Assembly: GCF_030272615.1 (NCBI RefSeq)
Contig: NC_081414.1
Location: 911,467,009 to 911,531,008 of the forward strand
Direction of reading: 5' to 3'
DNA from: Cryptomeria japonica
Lineage: Eukaryota; Streptophyta; Pinopsida; Cupressales; Cupressaceae
Length of the DNA stretch: 64,000 nt
The notes under the pieces were generated by a model. It was not told the DNA's origin, made no database searches, and saw only the letters and a program-made list of their open reading frames with translations. Positions 9,920 through 22,316 of the stretch are shown here, in pieces. A program made the position numbers and the translations under genes. Each line of letters begins with the position of its first letter. Positions within the stretch are counted from its first letter, which is position 1.

Positions 9920-12900
9920 TTTCAGTGACACAGACCTGAAAGGGGAAGATTTGGAAGCCTTGAAGGAAATGATGTTTAAGGCTATTGATAGTTCTTTTGG
10001 TCTAGAAATTCTAAGTACTGGCCTGATAGAGGCAACAACTTTCCCACCTGCTATTCCTTGCCCATAATTAGTTAGGGAGTGCATTGTGTGATATGATCCT
10101 ATTTCTGAAACTTCAAGAGGGACAATGGTGAAACCCTCCTCACGATTAATAGGGAAGTCATTTCTTTTGTTTTCAAATTGCTAGATTATAAGTTTTCAAA
10201 ATTTTCCCCTGCCCAACCAATCATTGAGTTCAATACAGATAAAAGTGGACACCGGAACAATATAGCGAAGCATTGGTTGATAGTTCCTCAGAAAGGTGGC
10301 TCTAGGCTACCTAAACACCCGAACAAAAATCACATGCTTCCCCATATTCATGATGTTATATTGTTGTTACACCGAGTTAGAGGTTCGGCTGAAGCCTACA
10401 GCTTTGATGAGTGGATTTACTGTTATGTACAACTGGTGTTGGAGGGAAAGCAGTTCCTTGACTGGGTAGAGCTTATTGTTGACTCTATGAGAAAACAACT
10501 GAGCATGGCAAAGAAGTTCAAACAAAATTTCTTCATGTCTTGTTATTTGATATATTGCTTGGCATGTACCAAAGAGATAATGGGAATTCCTAGGCAACTT
10601 GCAGAAGGGGATGTTTCAGTATATGACTTTTACCCCATGCTGCAAAAAGATAATGCAGTACAAGATTTCAGGAGAGTGCATAATGATTTCCTAGGGGACC
10701 TGTGTTATGAATTGAAGAACATGAAATCAAAAAGAATTTCTGAGGACGCCGAGGCCTTGGTGAAAAGATATGGTAGCTTCTTTGTTCAATTTCCTCGTTT
10801 TTGTTATATAAGGGTAGGCGGTTTCAAAGAAGAACCTTTCAAACTTCCTCATTTTTGTTCAGATTTCTTTGTCCTTGCTGAGATTTGTAGACAATTGTCT
10901 ATTGTGATTAAGAAATCTCAACCCAAAGATAAATGGGTAGATCATTTCCTGTTCAATTGGGCGCTTTATTTTTTAGTTCAATGTCAGATGCGTTGAGCAT
11001 AGGAGCTGACTCGAAGAATTTTAATTTCAAACTGTATCAAGGAAGGAATGGATTTGATAATAAAGGCTTTTCACGGGGCCTTGGTTTGATGGTGCACCTT
11101 CCTATCTCACACTTGGAAGACTATTGGGAAGATTGTTGTGATGAACTTGAAGTGTTCAGGAGAGAAAATATGAGAATGGTTTTGGGACAGATAGTTTCAC
11201 CGCAGGTGAAAATTGATATAAGTGGGTTGAAAGAAGATAATCTAGAGCTATTTGAACCTGGGTACCTGGATCAAACTGAACCTAAAACATTATGTATTAA
11301 TTGGGATGTGGAAGAAGATGATGATATATAACTCAGAACAAAAAGAGTCTTGGAGAGAACTGTAGATTGGGTTAATAAGAAAAGAGCAATGAAATCAGGC
11401 AGGATCAGTCCTGCAAGAGATAATGTGGTTTCTCTACGTTCTCCAAAAAGCTTTTCTAACCCCACTTCTATGCTTGTTCATGCAGGTAAAAATAAGAAGT
11501 CATCTCACACCAAGCACGAGCCTAATCCTGCTTTGAATTGTCCCGCTCTTCGATTTACAAGGTCACGGAGAGGTGCACGAAAGAAAATGGATCTGGGTAG
11601 AGACACAGAGGTGAAAGACAAGACCCTCGACCCTCATATTTTTAAGGTCGAGGACCTTGATAGTGATATTGTCAACACCACAGATTCCCATGCAATCCCT
11701 GTAGCCATGACACCGCCACCTAAAGTAACTGGAGGAACAACTAGTTCAAGAACAACTCCCAAATGGTTAACTACTTTAGTAAGTAAGAAACGGAGCTTGA
11801 TCTTAGTGTCTATCCCAATTCAAGAAATAGTGGTCAAATACGTGGAAAACGGTCCTAAACAAAAGAAGCTCAAAACAACCACCAGGTTGGACACTGATGA
11901 AAAGACTAGGAGATTGGTTGCTGAAATTGCTTCCTATAAACCCAAGGATGAAGGTAAGGAAATTAATGCAAAAGATTTTGAAGTCACTAAAGTAGATATG
12001 GGAAACATGAGCAGAGACTCTGATAACCACCTTTTCAAGGTGACGACTAAGAAAATTCTCACCAGGTCAGAAAAAGATGGACAAGAGAAAACGGAACTGA
12101 AACACCACATTAAGGTTTTAACCCAATTCATTGATAGCCTAGGTTGTTTTGGAGCAATCCCTATATCGCAAGATTCAGAAAACTTTGACCCCACTTCATG
12201 GGAGAACAAGAAACTAATGAATCAAGTTCAGCGAGCCAAGAGCATCGCAGGGGCCATAGAAAAATGGATTGAAGGAGTGATCAAGGATGGCAAAAAATAT
12301 ATTACAGTTTCTAGGAATCGATGCGATGAAATTCAAACCTCATTGCGGAGATCCATAATCAGGTTATGCAATGGGAAAGGCAGGAGCATAAGTGGGAGAA
12401 CGTATTACCCATGTTCGACGAGATAGAAAAATATGGAGCCACTGAGTTTTTAATAGAAAACTCAATAAAATTGGTAACTTATGAGTGCTAGCTCTTTGTG
12501 TTGAAGAAAACCATAGCATGGTGGGTAATTGCATTCAAGGCTGTAATATTTGATGTCAAAGCCTCCGTTTACGAGCTCCAGGAACTTCAACATAGCTTGG
12601 TCAATGATAATAAAGTGGTTAACCCATATCAATGACAATTAGGACTTTATGGGCTGAATACACATGACGCGGTAAAGGCATTTAAATTGCACATACATAA
12701 GTTTTGGGGTAAAGGAAACTTTACTTTTGAAGATATAACACAGATTGCCCGAATTGAATCCATGATGTTCATTGGCAATGATCAGTTACCTAAACATGTC
12801 AAGAAAATGGTAAAACATAGGTGGGAAAAGGAAGTTGCAAAGGTGAAAACTAATGCCATGAAGAATCCGAGTCAGTCTATGATTCAGGAGCTTACAAACA

Positions 12901-12953
12901 CCCATGATGCCTGGAAAGGTGGAAAAGAAGATGACGCTGGAGATGAAGCATAG
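9920..12953 (+). pseudogene. Long reading frame inside element B LTR, unknown protein (left copy)
   Basis: The longest open pieces are 10178-10996 (272 aa), 10933-11331 (132 aa), 11350-12426 (358 aa) and 12687-12953. Alignment with the right LTR shows that they are parts of one ancestral frame of roughly 900 residues, here broken by frameshifts near 10960 and 12340 and a stop at 11329. The first ~370 residues look globular (YDFYPMLQKDN, FFVQFPRFCYIRVGGF). An acidic patch (VEEDDDI) follows, then a basic Ser/Lys/Pro-rich middle and a charged, probably helical C-terminal part. I do not recognise a domain; it is not Gag, protease, RT, RNase H or integrase. It is sense-oriented and lies downstream of the LTR TATA-like box, so each LTR could have expressed it. 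Confidence 0.7.
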
Positions 12954-13823
12954 TTTGATGCTCATGCTTTATTTTTATTTTTAAATGCTTTGCAAAAACC
13001 TTGCAATTACTTCGGGACATCTGTCCTCTAAATTCTATGTTAGTTTTATAACTGTTTCAGAGGAGGTCGGGTTTTCAGGGAGACCTCCTCTGTTCTTCGG
13101 AGTACTACTATAAGCTAGATGAAATAGATTTTAGAAGGGGTTAGAACGGTAGACAAAAAGATTGGAAAATTTTGGTTTGTTTGAAGGAAGTAATCAGTTT
13201 TTCCAGAATCTGAAATTGGAAGGAACTTATCTGTGTATCTTTATGTCTTTGTTGCATGGAATATACATATAAAGATCATATGCATTTTGGGGTTTTAAAT
13301 CTTTGAGTTTGAATCCATGGAGTAATGTTTCTATGCAAATATTAATCCATTCAAATTGTCTGTGATTATCTTTCTGATGGTGAATGCTATTATTAATCTG
13401 GAGCTTCTTTCTGTGTTGTTTAGAAGGATATTTGGTTGAAAAGAGACTTTGTTTCTCTTGATTATTTTTTATGAAGTGCTGAAATCAGTGTTATTGAACT
13501 TTGCTTTGATTACTTCTGATTTTTCATGGTGAAACATCTTGAAGAAAGTTCTTTTCTGAAATATTTGCATATTACCGGTCTCTCATCTAAGAATGTAGGC
13601 AACCTTATGTGCTTTCACGTGAAAAGCATATCAGTTTTGTTTCGTTATACTATTCCCTGAAAAACTAATGGAGGGAGTTGTACCTATCTAAAATTCAGAG
13701 GGAAGTGTTGTATGTCACACTTACCCAACTGTTTTGTTAAATTTTTTGTTTTTCAAAGAGGGTAACAGAGCTTGGAATTAATTCAATTAAAAGAAAAACA
13801 AAATTTGTTCACTAACAGATTTT

Positions 13824-13841
13824 TGGCGACTCTGCTAGGGA
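13824..13841 (+). other. Primer-binding site of element B
   Basis: TGGCGACTCTGCTAGGGA, six bases after the LTR end CTAACA. It is of the TGGCGACTC type used by several Tat/Ogre-type elements (tRNA-Arg is my expectation). Confidence 0.7.
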
Positions 13842-14389
13842 AAAGTCAACATTCAATAGATTAGTATGTTATATATTTGTTAAAATTGAGTAAGTCATGG
13901 TTTTTCCTACTGATTGAATTCCTCAACAACGCATACTTCAACCTGAATTACATTTTGAAGACACCTAGCCAGACATTATTGCTGACCTTAACGTTGTTGC
14001 TTGGAAAGTTAGAACCCATAACCAACAGTATCAACAAGATCGCCTGGTATTGGAAAGAGCAGAAGGAATAGGTGAACAGTTGAGAAGGATTCCCATAGCC
14101 CAAATTTTTTTTTGCTTGATAGAGTTGTTTAGAGGTCCTAGAAGAAATAGCACTGGATTCTCATCCTTATACTAGATCACAAAGGAGAGAGGGAGCTTTT
14201 GTGAGTTTTTTTGAAGAACTGCGGTTATCATTCTCTACAAATTTCACTCCCAAGAGGAAGGCTAAAAGTAGACCTTCTTCCCCTACTAAAACTACTCCCA
14301 AAGTATCTCTCTCTTCTAGCAATTAGCAAACATTGACGCTTTCTAGAATTCAAGCACCTCCTCTTGTAACTATTTTCCCTTTTTCAATC
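13842..14389 (+). other. Element B leader between primer site and gag
   Basis: About 550 bases without a supported gene. A small open frame (13877-14071) has no recognisable motif. Confidence 0.5.
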
Positions 14390-15622
14390 ATGGCTCAACC
14401 ATGGGGCGCTGCAGTCAGGCCTCTTGCTCTCGGTGCTCATAATCCTCTCTCGAAAGGGGCTAGGGATGTTTAACCTAAGTTCAATGGAGATGGGAAAATC
14501 TCAGTTGAAGAACATTTGAACTCCTTTAATGTAGCGACTGGGATACTGGCAGTGCAGCACGAAGATGTGGCTGTTAGGCATTTTGCTCAAACTCTTACTG
14601 AGGGAGCTGCAGATTGGTTCAGTCATCTGCAAGTAGGAGCTATAACTAATTGGCTAACAATGAAAACTGCTTTCGAGAAACGGTTCAAGAGCGTTGATGA
14701 TGAGCACTCACTTTTGGCTTAGCTCGCACAAATGAAGAAAGAGATTCATGAGCCAATGAGAGATTATGTGGCTAGGTATAATAAAATGATTCATAACATT
14801 TCCCTTGCTAAAAGACCAATTGCTGATAACCAACAATGTTTCTTTATCAACTCTATGCCTCTTGATGTTGGTTTCCATCTCAGAAGAAATAGGCCAGCTG
14901 ATCTTGATACTGCATAGAACCAATCTATAGAGCTTGAAGATGATTTAATAACAGCAAGGAAGTGGAGGAAAGATGTGCAAATCCCTCAAGGTAAATCTCA
15001 AGCTTCCACCTCTTCAACTGACCTAGTTGTCCAAAGATTAGTCAATGATATGATTGTTTTGAAGAGGCAAATTCCAAAAATTGGAGGTTCTTACCCTCAG
15101 CCCTATCAAGATATAAGTAGGAAACAACCAAACCAACACAATTTTGGGTGAACTTTGCAACTCCTTGCTGCCCCGCAAAGATTGGAAATAGAAGGTCCTC
15201 CTAATAATGGTGATATGTGATCCTTTCACCTTACTTCAAATCATGATGGGAATTCTTGTCCTGACATGATAAGGCATGTCCAAATGGGAAGCACAAAGGA
15301 TGAACTTGGGGAGTTCACTGAAGCAGAGAAGGTTCAAGAAGTACCTGGCGACTCTGGATCATTTTACCTTGAATACGAATCAGATTCAAAAAGGGGTGGT
15401 AATATTTTGGTAACTCTTGAAAACCCTGCATGTGCAATCCTTACAAGGAATCAACGAATCTCCCAACCTGCTCCTGTTGCAAACTCTCCCGGAACTAATT
15501 TCAAGGGCAAGGGTCCCGCAAGTAATGATTCTTCCTTTCATGCAAAAACTCCTGAACTTAAGATTTTGCAAAGAAATACTGAAAGTAAAACAATTCTTCT
15601 CACTCTCCCTCTTTTGACATAA
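14390..15622 (+). pseudogene. Element B Gag
   Basis: One frame from ATG at 14390 runs through PKFNGDG, LTEGAADWF and FEKRF, the pattern of the Ty3 retrotransposon Gag domain, with in-frame stops at about 14471, 14720 and 14915. After 14970 a Gln/Ser-rich region follows, and the same phase is open again at 15266-15622. No zinc knuckle was seen. It would have formed the particle shell; it is not functional as read. Confidence 0.75.
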
Positions 15623-15669
15623 TTGAATTTTGCAAATCCTCAATTGTTCAAATTTCCATTGCTGAATAT

Positions 15670-16119
15670 TTGAAACTGAACCGGGGGGAATTAAACAAGT
15701 TGATCAAATATTTCAAAGGAGATCCCACCTCAGAGTCCTCAGTGCATGAGTGTATGGTTGATAAAGATTTGTTTGTTGCTCAAAAACCTACATCTGCATC
15801 TAGCCCTCCCACTAACTCGATTAATCCATGTGCCTCTCACAATGCTAAAGAATAGCTTGACATTGAAGTTCTGAAACCCGAACCTTTTTATATTTCTCTC
15901 CTCTTGAATGATCAGAAGCTTAGTAATTGTATTATAGATTCGGGCGCGTCAGATAACATAATACCATCATCTGTTGCCAGAGCTTTGGGTTTAACACTTA
16001 CCAAGACATTTGGGAGATGTTACTCGATGGATGGGAAGTAGGTCCCTCTCATTGGGCAAGTAAAGGATGCTCAAGCAGTACTTGCAGCGTGTCCTGATAA
16101 AAGGGTAAAGCTGACCATT
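15670..16119 (+). pseudogene. Element B aspartic protease
   Basis: The catalytic motif DSGAS starts at 15937 inside IIDSGASDNIIPSS, in the phase that continues into the next pol segment (a different phase from gag). Stops occur at about 15855 and 16039. It would process the polyprotein. The change of phase between 15622 and 15670 may be an original gag/pol frameshift or decay. Confidence 0.75.
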
Positions 16120-17037
16120 TTGGTTGCTGACATTCTTGCAAGTTATGGGATGCTTTTAAGTAGGACTTTTTGTAGAGATCTGGGGGGTGAAATCAAGATG
16201 GACTCATCAGAGGCTATCATTCCACTAGGAAAACAAAAGATCAAACTTGAACCTGAAATGAAAAATAAATATACAGTTTTTCCTTCTCATAATCCCAAAG
16301 CCCAGATTCTGTTTCAGGAATGTGAATTTGGGAATTATCTCATTCTTGCACCTGATCAAAAAGAGTTAGAGGAAGTAGTTGATGAACGAGACGAACTGTG
16401 GCAAATGGAATTCAACGAAAGTTGCACCAACTCTGGTTCAGGAGCAAGGGTAGTTCTGCTTTCGCCTAATGGTAATGTTTTTCCTTTTTCTTTCAAATTG
16501 GATTTCAAGAATACCAATAGCACTGCGGAATATGAGGCATCACTTTTAGGGTCGAATGAAGCCAAATGTAAGGGCATAAAATTGCTTAAGGTAAAAGGTG
16601 ATGCTGAGCTGATTGTTAAACAGGTAAGAAATGTTTATTCTGTTAAGAATGATAGACTGAAACATTATAGAAATAGAGTTTGGGATGAGATAGAGTTTTT
16701 TGATGCTTTCTCAATTGAAGTTATATCAAGAGAGCAAAATACTAAGGTAGATTCATTGGTTGTTTTAGCTTCTCTCTTGTTACCACACCCAGACTTTAAG
16801 AATGATTCTTATAGAATTGAAATGATTTACAGACCTAGTGTCCCTGACAATGTGAATCATTGGCAAGTTTTTGATACGGTTGCTCAAATTAAATACTTTT
16901 TGGAGTGTGCCCGTTCCTTCGTCCAATCATATTTTGAGGGTTCTGAAGATATGTGTAGAGAATTTTGTCCAGATCCTTTGATTCTGATAAGAATTTCATT
17001 CAGCTTAAGGGGAACAAAATCCCGAAAGGTTTGGTGA
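16120..17037 (+). pseudogene. Element B archaeal-type RNase H, upstream of RT
   Basis: 305 residues continuing from the protease. Residues ~90-210 show an archaeal/bacterial-type RNase HI fold: MEFNES in the position of the usual FDGS strand, AEYEASLLG (second acidic residue), VKGDAELIVKQV (third) and TKVDSLVVLAS (fourth). The first catalytic Asp is Asn. The adjacent residues match the second RNase H of element E (AEYEALxxG, GDSQLVI), so the identity is secure. Its place between protease and RT differs from E, where it follows RNase H. It would remove RNA from the DNA/RNA hybrid. Confidence 0.75.
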
Positions 17038-17192
17038 CTCTAGAGAGGTTTTTCACCCATAATGATGTGTTCACCGGCAAGAAAATTCTTGATGATGACA
17101 GTAAGGTGGGTTGCGAATAGATCAATCTTGGTGATGAATCTAATCCTAGAATGGTAACAATCGGCAAATGCTATTCTTCTGAGGAGAAGTGA

Positions 17193-18267
17193 ATGCTCAT
17201 TGAGTTATTGAAAGAATACATTGATGTGTTCGCTTGGTGTTATGACAATTTGAAAGAATTTAGGAATGGTCAGTTTCAACATCAAATTCCATTGAAACCT
17301 GGTGTTTCTCCTTTTAGGCAAAAACTCATAAATTTCAATCCCATGATGGCACAAGCAATTTTCAAAGAAGTAGATAAAATGTTAAAGGCCAGAATTATAT
17401 ACCCAATCCACCACTCCACACGGGTAGCCAATATAGTATCTGTAAGGAAGAAATATAGGGAAATCTGGATTTGTGTAGATTTTCGCAATCTGAACCAGGC
17501 AAGTCTCAAGGATAATTATGCTTTACCCAATATGGACCATATTTTGCAGATAGTAGCTGGATCAGAAATCATGTCAATGTTGGATGGTTTTTCAGGTTAT
17601 AATCAAATTGGTGTTGCAGAAAATGAACAGCATAAGACAACATTTATCACCCCTTAGGGAACGCTTGCATATAATCGTATGCCTTTTGGTTTGATTAATG
17701 TCGGAGCAACTTTTCAAAGGGCCATGGATTCTTCTTTTAGGGATTTCCGTGACAGGATTATTGTAATTTACCTAGATGACTTGACCGTGTTCTCTAAAGA
17801 AAGGAAGAATCATCTCAAAGATCTGAGGGCAGTTCTACAATGTTGTCGAGAACATGGTATCTCCCTGAATCCAAAAAAATCAGTGTTCTGTGTAACTGAA
17901 GGCAAACTATTGGGGCACATCGTTTCAAAGGAAGGCATCAAGATTGATCCTGAAAGAGTCAATGCAATCCAACAACTCAGCCTGCCTTCAAATCGGACTG
18001 GAGTAAGGTCATTTTTCAGTTAGATAAATTTCCTAAGAAGGTTTGTACCTGAATTTGCAGAAACTACTAAGCATATCATCAGCTTGTTGAGTGACAGGTA
18101 CCCTTTTAAATGGACTGATGAAGCCAAAGAAGCTTTTGAAAAGATTAAAAGTTCAGTTGCCAATGCACCAACCCTCATCAACCTAGATTTTAAAAAGGAT
18201 ATTATCATATACTGTTATGCCTCAGAACATACAATATTGGGAATATTACTACAGGTAGATGAATCTA
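17193..18267 (+). pseudogene. Element B reverse transcriptase and start of RNase H
   Basis: One phase carries RT from FRQKLINFNP through ICVDFRNLNQ, MLDGFSGYNQI, MPFGLINVGATFQRAM and the catalytic YLDD at 17769-17780, then the connection/RNase H start (FKWTDEAKEAFEKIK). In-frame stops lie at 17655 (in place of a conserved Trp) and 18021. Element F interrupts it at 18268; the frame resumes after 24103. Confidence 0.85.
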
Positions 18268-18788
18268 TGTTAGAAATTAGGATCTTAGGATACTAATCAT
18301 TATAAACAAGATTATAAAGTAAATGAAATATGAAACATACATGCAAAATGTACACAGTACACAAGATATACATGGGGAAAACCCTTTCGGGTAAAAAACC
18401 CCATTAAGCATCATTTAATTAAAACACTTACAAATATAGTCTATAATAAAATAGACATGAACCTGGGGACACTCCTCCAATACTTCCACATGGCCAATAA
18501 TACCTCATATGCATAGTGATACAACTCACAATAAAGCTCCAAATTCACACACCTCTCAAATGAGAGAGAAACTCCTTAAATATAGGAGGAAGGGTGACTT
18601 CACTAGTCACACCTTTTCAATAACCCCCACTTACAAATAATTAATAATCTAATAGTTATTAGATTATAATTATTTCAAATGGGATATGCTTATAAAGCAT
18701 ATAATATATAAGGTTTTATAACCTTATATTAGAACATTATATATAAATGTTATAAGGATGTGATCCCTAATAACATTATGTTCTAACA
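18268..18788 (-). repeat. Element F left LTR (3' LTR)
   Basis: 521 bp, nearly identical to 23577-24098 (only scattered substitutions by eye), which suggests that F is the youngest insertion in the nest. A polypurine run at 18789-18797 is adjacent on the minus strand. Confidence 0.85.
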
Positions 18789-19117
18789 CTACCCCTTAAT
18801 GTTAATAGGGGATCACATGTCAATTTTCATAAAAGAAAAAATGAAGCACCCCAGTAACATAGGTCTTCTTTGACAGTGATAAACAGGGACACAAGTATAT
18901 GCCAACATGAAGATCATGCATTCCAGACTACATGAAAGTCATCTTGTCATAATTTATAATACCAGTGTTTTAAAAATGATGCTGTGAGGTCTTAAAAATT
19001 ATATTGGAGCCGCAGTCCCCTCAAATTAGCCTCTCCCCAGGTTCATTACATAGTGCCCATAGGTCTTAATACAATGCTTTTACAAGTGGAAGTTTTACAA
19101 GGAGAAGAATTTACAAT

Positions 19118-19327
19118 ATGCTCGTAGGACTTAAAAAAATCTGCCCGTAGGTCTTACGATATTGTGCCGGTAGGACTTAAACAAAATCTGCCCGTAGGTC
19201 TTACGATACTCTGCCCGTAGGACTTTAAAAAAAAATCTGCCCGTAGGTCTTACGATATTGTGCCCGTAGGACTTAAAAAAAATCTGCCTGTAGGTCTTAC
19301 GATACTGTGCCTGTAGGACTTAAAAAA
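19118..19327. repeat. Tandem array of about 47 bp in element F
   Basis: About 4.3 units, each with two similar halves: CGTAGGACTTAAAA and CTGCCCGTAGGTCTTACGAT. Unit length varies from 45 to 49 through the A run. The two halves of one unit can pair (GTAGGACTTA with TAGGTCTTAC, using two G-U pairs). Confidence 0.85.
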
Positions 19328-19337
19328 TAAAGGATTT

Positions 19338-19531
19338 AGCCACTAGGTGGTGTCATTGACATGCACACTCCCCCTCAATGGCATCACCTAAGGCCAAGCA
19401 TTATTTGAATTTGGAGCATATAATGCCTAAAGTTCTTATGCCTATTAGGTCTTAAATCTAGGATTTAGCCACTAGGTGGTGTCATGTACACTCCCCCTTA
19501 ATGGCATCACCTCAAAGCCAATCAATGCATA
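19338..19531. repeat. Direct duplication in element F
   Basis: AGGATTTAGCCACTAGGTGG followed by TGTCAT, CACTCCCCCT and AATGGCATCACCT occurs twice (from about 19330 and from about 19459). No coding function is seen. Confidence 0.7.
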
Positions 19532-19579
19532 GAGGATTTCAAATTGATGGCTAAAAATATAATATATAGTATGTGCTCA

Positions 19580-19738
19580 GATCTTCAAAGTGTCTTTATT
19601 ATAAAATGATTTCACTTGAGTGAGGTGCCCATGATCTTCAAGGTGCCTTTATTATATAATGCTTTAACTTGAGTGAGGTGCCCATGATCTTCAAGGTGCC
19701 TTTATTATAGAATGCTTTCACTTGAGTGAGGTGCCCAT
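19580..19738. repeat. 53-bp tandem repeat, three units, element F
   Basis: Units start at 19580, 19633 and 19686 with GATCTTCAAGGTGCCTTTAT and end CTTGAGTGAGGTGCCCAT. The period is exactly 53 bp; a fourth start at 19739 is truncated. Confidence 0.85.
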
Positions 19739-19744
19739 GATCTT

Positions 19745-22316
19745 CAATGTTTACTTTGATCTTTAGAAATGATATTCTCTAGAAAGAGTAAAGTAACTTC
19801 AAGTAATATAGTACTTTCATATGTATCCAAATGGAATTCTTCAATAAATCTTCAAGGCCATATTGATTCTTCAAGAGCTACATTCATATTTTGTCCATTT
19901 GATCCAAAGACACATAGAAGATAGTCTTCTTATTAAAGTATTGCAGCATCCATGTAATAGCACTTGCACCATATGTTTTGAAGGCATAACCTCGCCATAG
20001 AAGAAACAATATAGTTAGTAACATATTAATCAACTTCATTTTTGGTACAAAGAAAGAACATAATATTATTTTTTTGTCATTTGCCAAAGATCATATAATA
20101 TTCCTTATAAAAATATAGTCCAATGATTGGTAGAAAGGAGATCAACATATATTTTCATGAGAAATAATTTGTTGTCTTGCTTAAAATACAAAAATAGACA
20201 TGCTACTACATATAGTAATGATCCACAAAAAATTAGGCAACGGGTGAGCTATCCTTTCTAGGTTTGCTCCCCAGACAGTTTATAAGGGCGATAGTCACCC
20301 ATTTTAAATAGTATGATTGAAAAAAAAAATCAAATATAGAATAGAATAACAAATCACTTGGATCTCCAAAAAAACGAATGCTAATGAGAAATTTTTAAAT
20401 TTACTTATGAATATTTAATAGCTTTTATATTTCATCGGTAAATATTTTATCCTCTATCTATAGATGATCATTGTGATAATTTGATAGTAAATCATTCGTA
20501 CATCAAACATAGTACAAGTAGGAATATCCTCAATGTTAATATAATGCATATCCTTCATCAAATACTAAAAAAATTAAGATAATTCATGATGTTCCTTCCC
20601 TTTATTCCTTCGTATGTGACATTTTAAATGCAACATAAGCACTAATATAGTTAATAATAAGTAAACTGGAAGCTCCACTTGAAAGGGTATGTTGACATAT
20701 TGAAGTAAAGTTAGTTGATTAAAGATTCAAAAACCATTCCATGGGTCTTAAATATATATGAAGACTTGAAAAAAAATATTGAAAGTAAATAGATAAATTT
20801 CATGATAATGACAATGGATACCAAAAATTACCCTATCAAAAATGTAGTTTAAGATATTCTCATAATAATTTCATGCCAATTAGAATGACAAAGAGACCTC
20901 AAGTATATAATTTTCTTCTAGATATTATCATGCCAATTTATATGCTTAGAAGGGGTCTAGAGAGTCTTCCCTTCTTGTCGTCCTCCTCCCACATCCTTAT
21001 GAGGTCTCCTTTTATTCTTTACGAGGAGCCGCATCTTTGGTGTAAGGGGCGTAATCCCCCACTTACCCGATCGATGAACAAGACTTGCCTTTAATTTATT
21101 ATGTTAATCATAATCAGGTATTAATATATTTCCATCTTTGTTTGATAGGATCGGTCTACGTACACTTATCTGATCGAATTTACTAGATTAGCGCCATGTG
21201 TTGCCACTCTCGATACCATAACTATCTTCTCCTATTTGCGCTTCTCTTCCGAGCATACTATAGTCCCTTTCCCTACGACTCGTCTATTTGATACTGGAAG
21301 AAGTCTTCAACGAAACTCATTCTATATTGCTCTTATCAATGCAGAGGTAATGTGTTTGGTGTTTGGCCTTTGATGGCAGGAGTATCTGGAAAGAAACAAT
21401 TCTTCACAACGTCATCATATTCAGTCATTATCAACATATGCCTTAGTCGATCAGGGGTAATGAATTATCTCTAGACCCATCGTTCGTATAATCTTTTATC
21501 ATAGCTTCTATATTACCCACATCATTGATATACTACTGTGTCTCCTCACAATTCATTCATAATTCTAGTCATCAATAGCGTAACCATCGTTATCGACCAA
21601 TGTTTGGTCAATGTCGCATTCTTCATGTGTTATCGATTGGTTTTGTGATATCGATTAATGCCATGTTGGTTGTCCTCTACCATTGTTGACCAATTGATTT
21701 ATCAATGGCGATCTATAGGATTCCTGGAGATATCTTTAAGGGCTGATGGTAGTATTGATACCTTGTAGCTCTTCCATATAGTATGGATTGTCTTATCCGG
21801 TGGAGATGATATGTTGCTTACTATCCTTCTTGGAGATGATCGATTTTCCTCTAATCATTAGCGATTATTTGTGACTTCCAGTATGATTGATGTTGATCAA
21901 CTTCAAGTAATCGGTTGATCACCATGTTCTTCATCAGGTGCATATGATTGATCTGTTTGTATCATCGATCTGTTGTGTTGTGATCATCTTCTATAGAATC
22001 ATTAATTGTTGCTTAAGGAAAATCGTCTTTATTCGTAAGACTTGTAATAGCTTATCCATGTAGTGTATCATTTATAAAGATAATACAACAATCTTTCTCA
22101 ATATTAAATATATTTGATGAGGTTTGTAGAGAAAGATTATAAGTTGGTGCACTACATTATTACATAACCTGGCGACTAGGGTCACCATGGAGGGAGCAAC
22201 TAGGGGTGTCATGGCACTCATAACCGCAGTCCAAGCTATAAAACATTGTTTCCACATAATTAGACTTGGAATAATCCTCTGGAATAGTTAAGGGGCGTTC
22301 CTCGTGAGCGAAGCAC
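19745..22316. other. Element F internal region, no gene recognised
   Basis: AT-rich. Short frames (for example 19884-20087 minus and 20873-21094 plus) show no motif. A slightly more GC-rich part at 20940-21080 may come from another source. Confidence 0.4.

Larger units (their letters stand above)
8870..13817 (+). repeat. Element B left (5') LTR
   Basis: Starts TGTTGCCTTGTC, ends TTCACTAACA. The layout from left to right is a U3 with a dense GTTCA/TGAAC cluster (9035-9400), a TATA-like box (9657-9664), a possible 5' UTR intron (GGTGAGTTTT near 9764 to TAATAG near 9824), a long broken reading frame (about 9920-12953), then about 860 bp of AT-rich sequence to the primer site. Confidence 0.9.

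Noticed and set aside
20873-21094. 73-aa plus frame in element F
   Set aside because: No recognisable motif; ends in low-complexity sequence.
22160-22200. CCTGGCGACTAGGGTCACC resembling a TGGCGAC-type primer-binding site
   Set aside because: No LTR end with TG...CA pairing was found beside it, and element F already has a proper primer site at 23562.
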